A stretch of 7,156 bases of DNA. Source: Clostridiales bacterium (lineage in GTDB: Bacteria > Bacillota > Clostridia > Lachnospirales > Lachnospiraceae). Below are positions 6,783 through 7,156 of the stretch, piece by piece. The notes under the pieces are model-generated. The model did not search any database. It saw nothing but the letters and a program-made list of their open reading frames with translations, and was not told where the DNA came from. Both the position numbers and the translations under genes were made by a program. The stretch is taken from positions 1 to 7,156 of the forward strand of contig JAHZAT010000039.1 of NCBI GenBank assembly GCA_019423795.1. The letters run 5' to 3'. Position 1 is the first letter of the stretch. Each line of letters begins with the position of its first letter.

Positions 6783-7156
6783 GATTTCGGTTTCCTCCTT
6801 ACAAAAGTTAATGCCGGATAGCGGTAACTTCCATTATCGATCAATTTATCGTCTCTCTCGATCGCTTTATATTTACTGTTTCTTCTCGTACTGTAATCGT
6901 AAGCAAGGATTAATTTCTCAAAGGACTCTTCATCCCTGATATCAATATCCTTAACTTCCATATGGTCATCATGCATGTAAGCTTCAATGAAATCTTCAAT
7001 CTCAGCCTGTTGGTATCTTGTATGAATCTTATTTAATCTTAGGACATCTTCTCTTGATAATTCTTCCTGCTGCTTTTCTTCTTCCACCTGACTTGCAAAA
7101 TCTCTTCGTTTTCTCTTCTTATACAAAGACTTCTCTGAAAGCACTTCAAAATGAGA
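6779..7156 (-). CDS. jetA: Wadjet protein JetA, C-terminal part (cut by window edge)
   Basis: The last 125 codons of a gene that continues beyond the right edge. The frame stays open to the edge and its first visible residues are SHFE. The GTG at 7144 is therefore most likely an internal Val codon, not the start. The visible part is highly charged. It has a Lys/Arg-rich stretch (KKRKRRDF), a Glu-rich helix, an acidic segment containing DIDIRDEESFEKLILAYDY, and the end RYPALTFVRRKPKS. JetA is the kleisin (MukF-like) subunit that bridges the JetC heads and carries JetB. The identification depends mainly on its position directly before jetB and jetC; the C-terminal sequence resembles the JetA family annotated as DUF5716, but from memory only. 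It is translationally coupled to jetB through the ATGA overlap. Confidence 0.75.
   Translation of the reverse strand, partial: SHFEVLSEKSLYKKRKRRDFASQVEEEKQQEELSREDVLRLNKIHTRYQQAEIEDFIEAYMHDDHMEVKDIDIRDEESFEKLILAYDYSTRRNSKYKAIERDDKLIDNGSYRYPALTFVRRKPKS
6794..6800 (-). promoter_or_regulatory. Ribosome binding site of jetB inside jetA
   Basis: AAGGAGG on the minus strand lies 11 bases before the ATG at 6782, within the 3' end of jetA. It is nearly identical in context to the jetC site (AAGGAGGAAA against AAGGAGGAAG). Confidence 0.8.

Noticed and set aside
7142..7144. GTG at 7144 as a real start of the right-edge gene
   Set aside because: The frame stays open upstream to the window end (SHFE before it), no good ribosome binding site is visible, and a 121-residue protein is far shorter than a JetA kleisin; it is most likely an internal Val codon.
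1..7156. CRISPR arrays, tRNA or rRNA genes, insertion sequence ends and attachment-site repeats
   Set aside because: I found no regularly spaced repeats, no structural RNA motifs, no transposase or integrase, and no paired long repeats; intergenic space is only about 240 bases in total.

Overview
The window (7156 bases) looks like chromosomal accessory DNA from a low-GC Gram-positive gut anaerobe. Lachnospiraceae (an Anaerostipes or Blautia-like genome) is my best guess. The reasons are the AT-rich sequence, strong AAGGAGG ribosome binding sites, GTG starts, and an AAA-ATPase/PD-(D/E)XK family that is common in those genomes. This placement rests on general resemblance, not on a marker gene. 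All five genes read on the minus strand, so gene order below runs from the right edge to the left edge.

Right part (2825-7156): the end of jetA, then jetB and jetC of a Wadjet (JetABCD) plasmid-defence system. This is a condensin of the MukBEF-like type. JetA is the kleisin, JetB the KITE/MukE-like subunit and JetC the SMC/MukB-like ATPase motor. The genes are tightly packed: jetA and jetB overlap by 4 bases, and jetB and jetC by 59 bases. Both internal starts have a strong Shine-Dalgarno site inside the preceding gene. JetC keeps its Walker A, ABC signature and Walker B motifs and looks intact. JetA is cut by the window edge. The nuclease gene jetD is not in the window. The place after jetC is taken by a transporter gene, so jetD must lie upstream of jetA, outside the window, or be missing.

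Middle (1905-2792): an intact 10-helix EamA/DMT-family transporter starts 32 bases after jetC with no visible terminator between them. It may be cotranscribed with the jet genes, but nothing in its sequence ties it to defence.

Left part (1-1904): a short spacer holds a weak terminator-like hairpin and a good sigma-A-type promoter. Next comes a single gene for an AAA-ATPase-like protein with a C-terminal PD-(D/E)XK nuclease-fold domain, which ends at a strong intrinsic terminator (73-116). The last 72 bases hold no gene, only a possible promoter for the next gene to the left.

The notable system here, Wadjet, is already described. What is open is where its jetD is, whether the downstream transporter belongs to the operon, and what the neighbouring ATPase-nuclease does.
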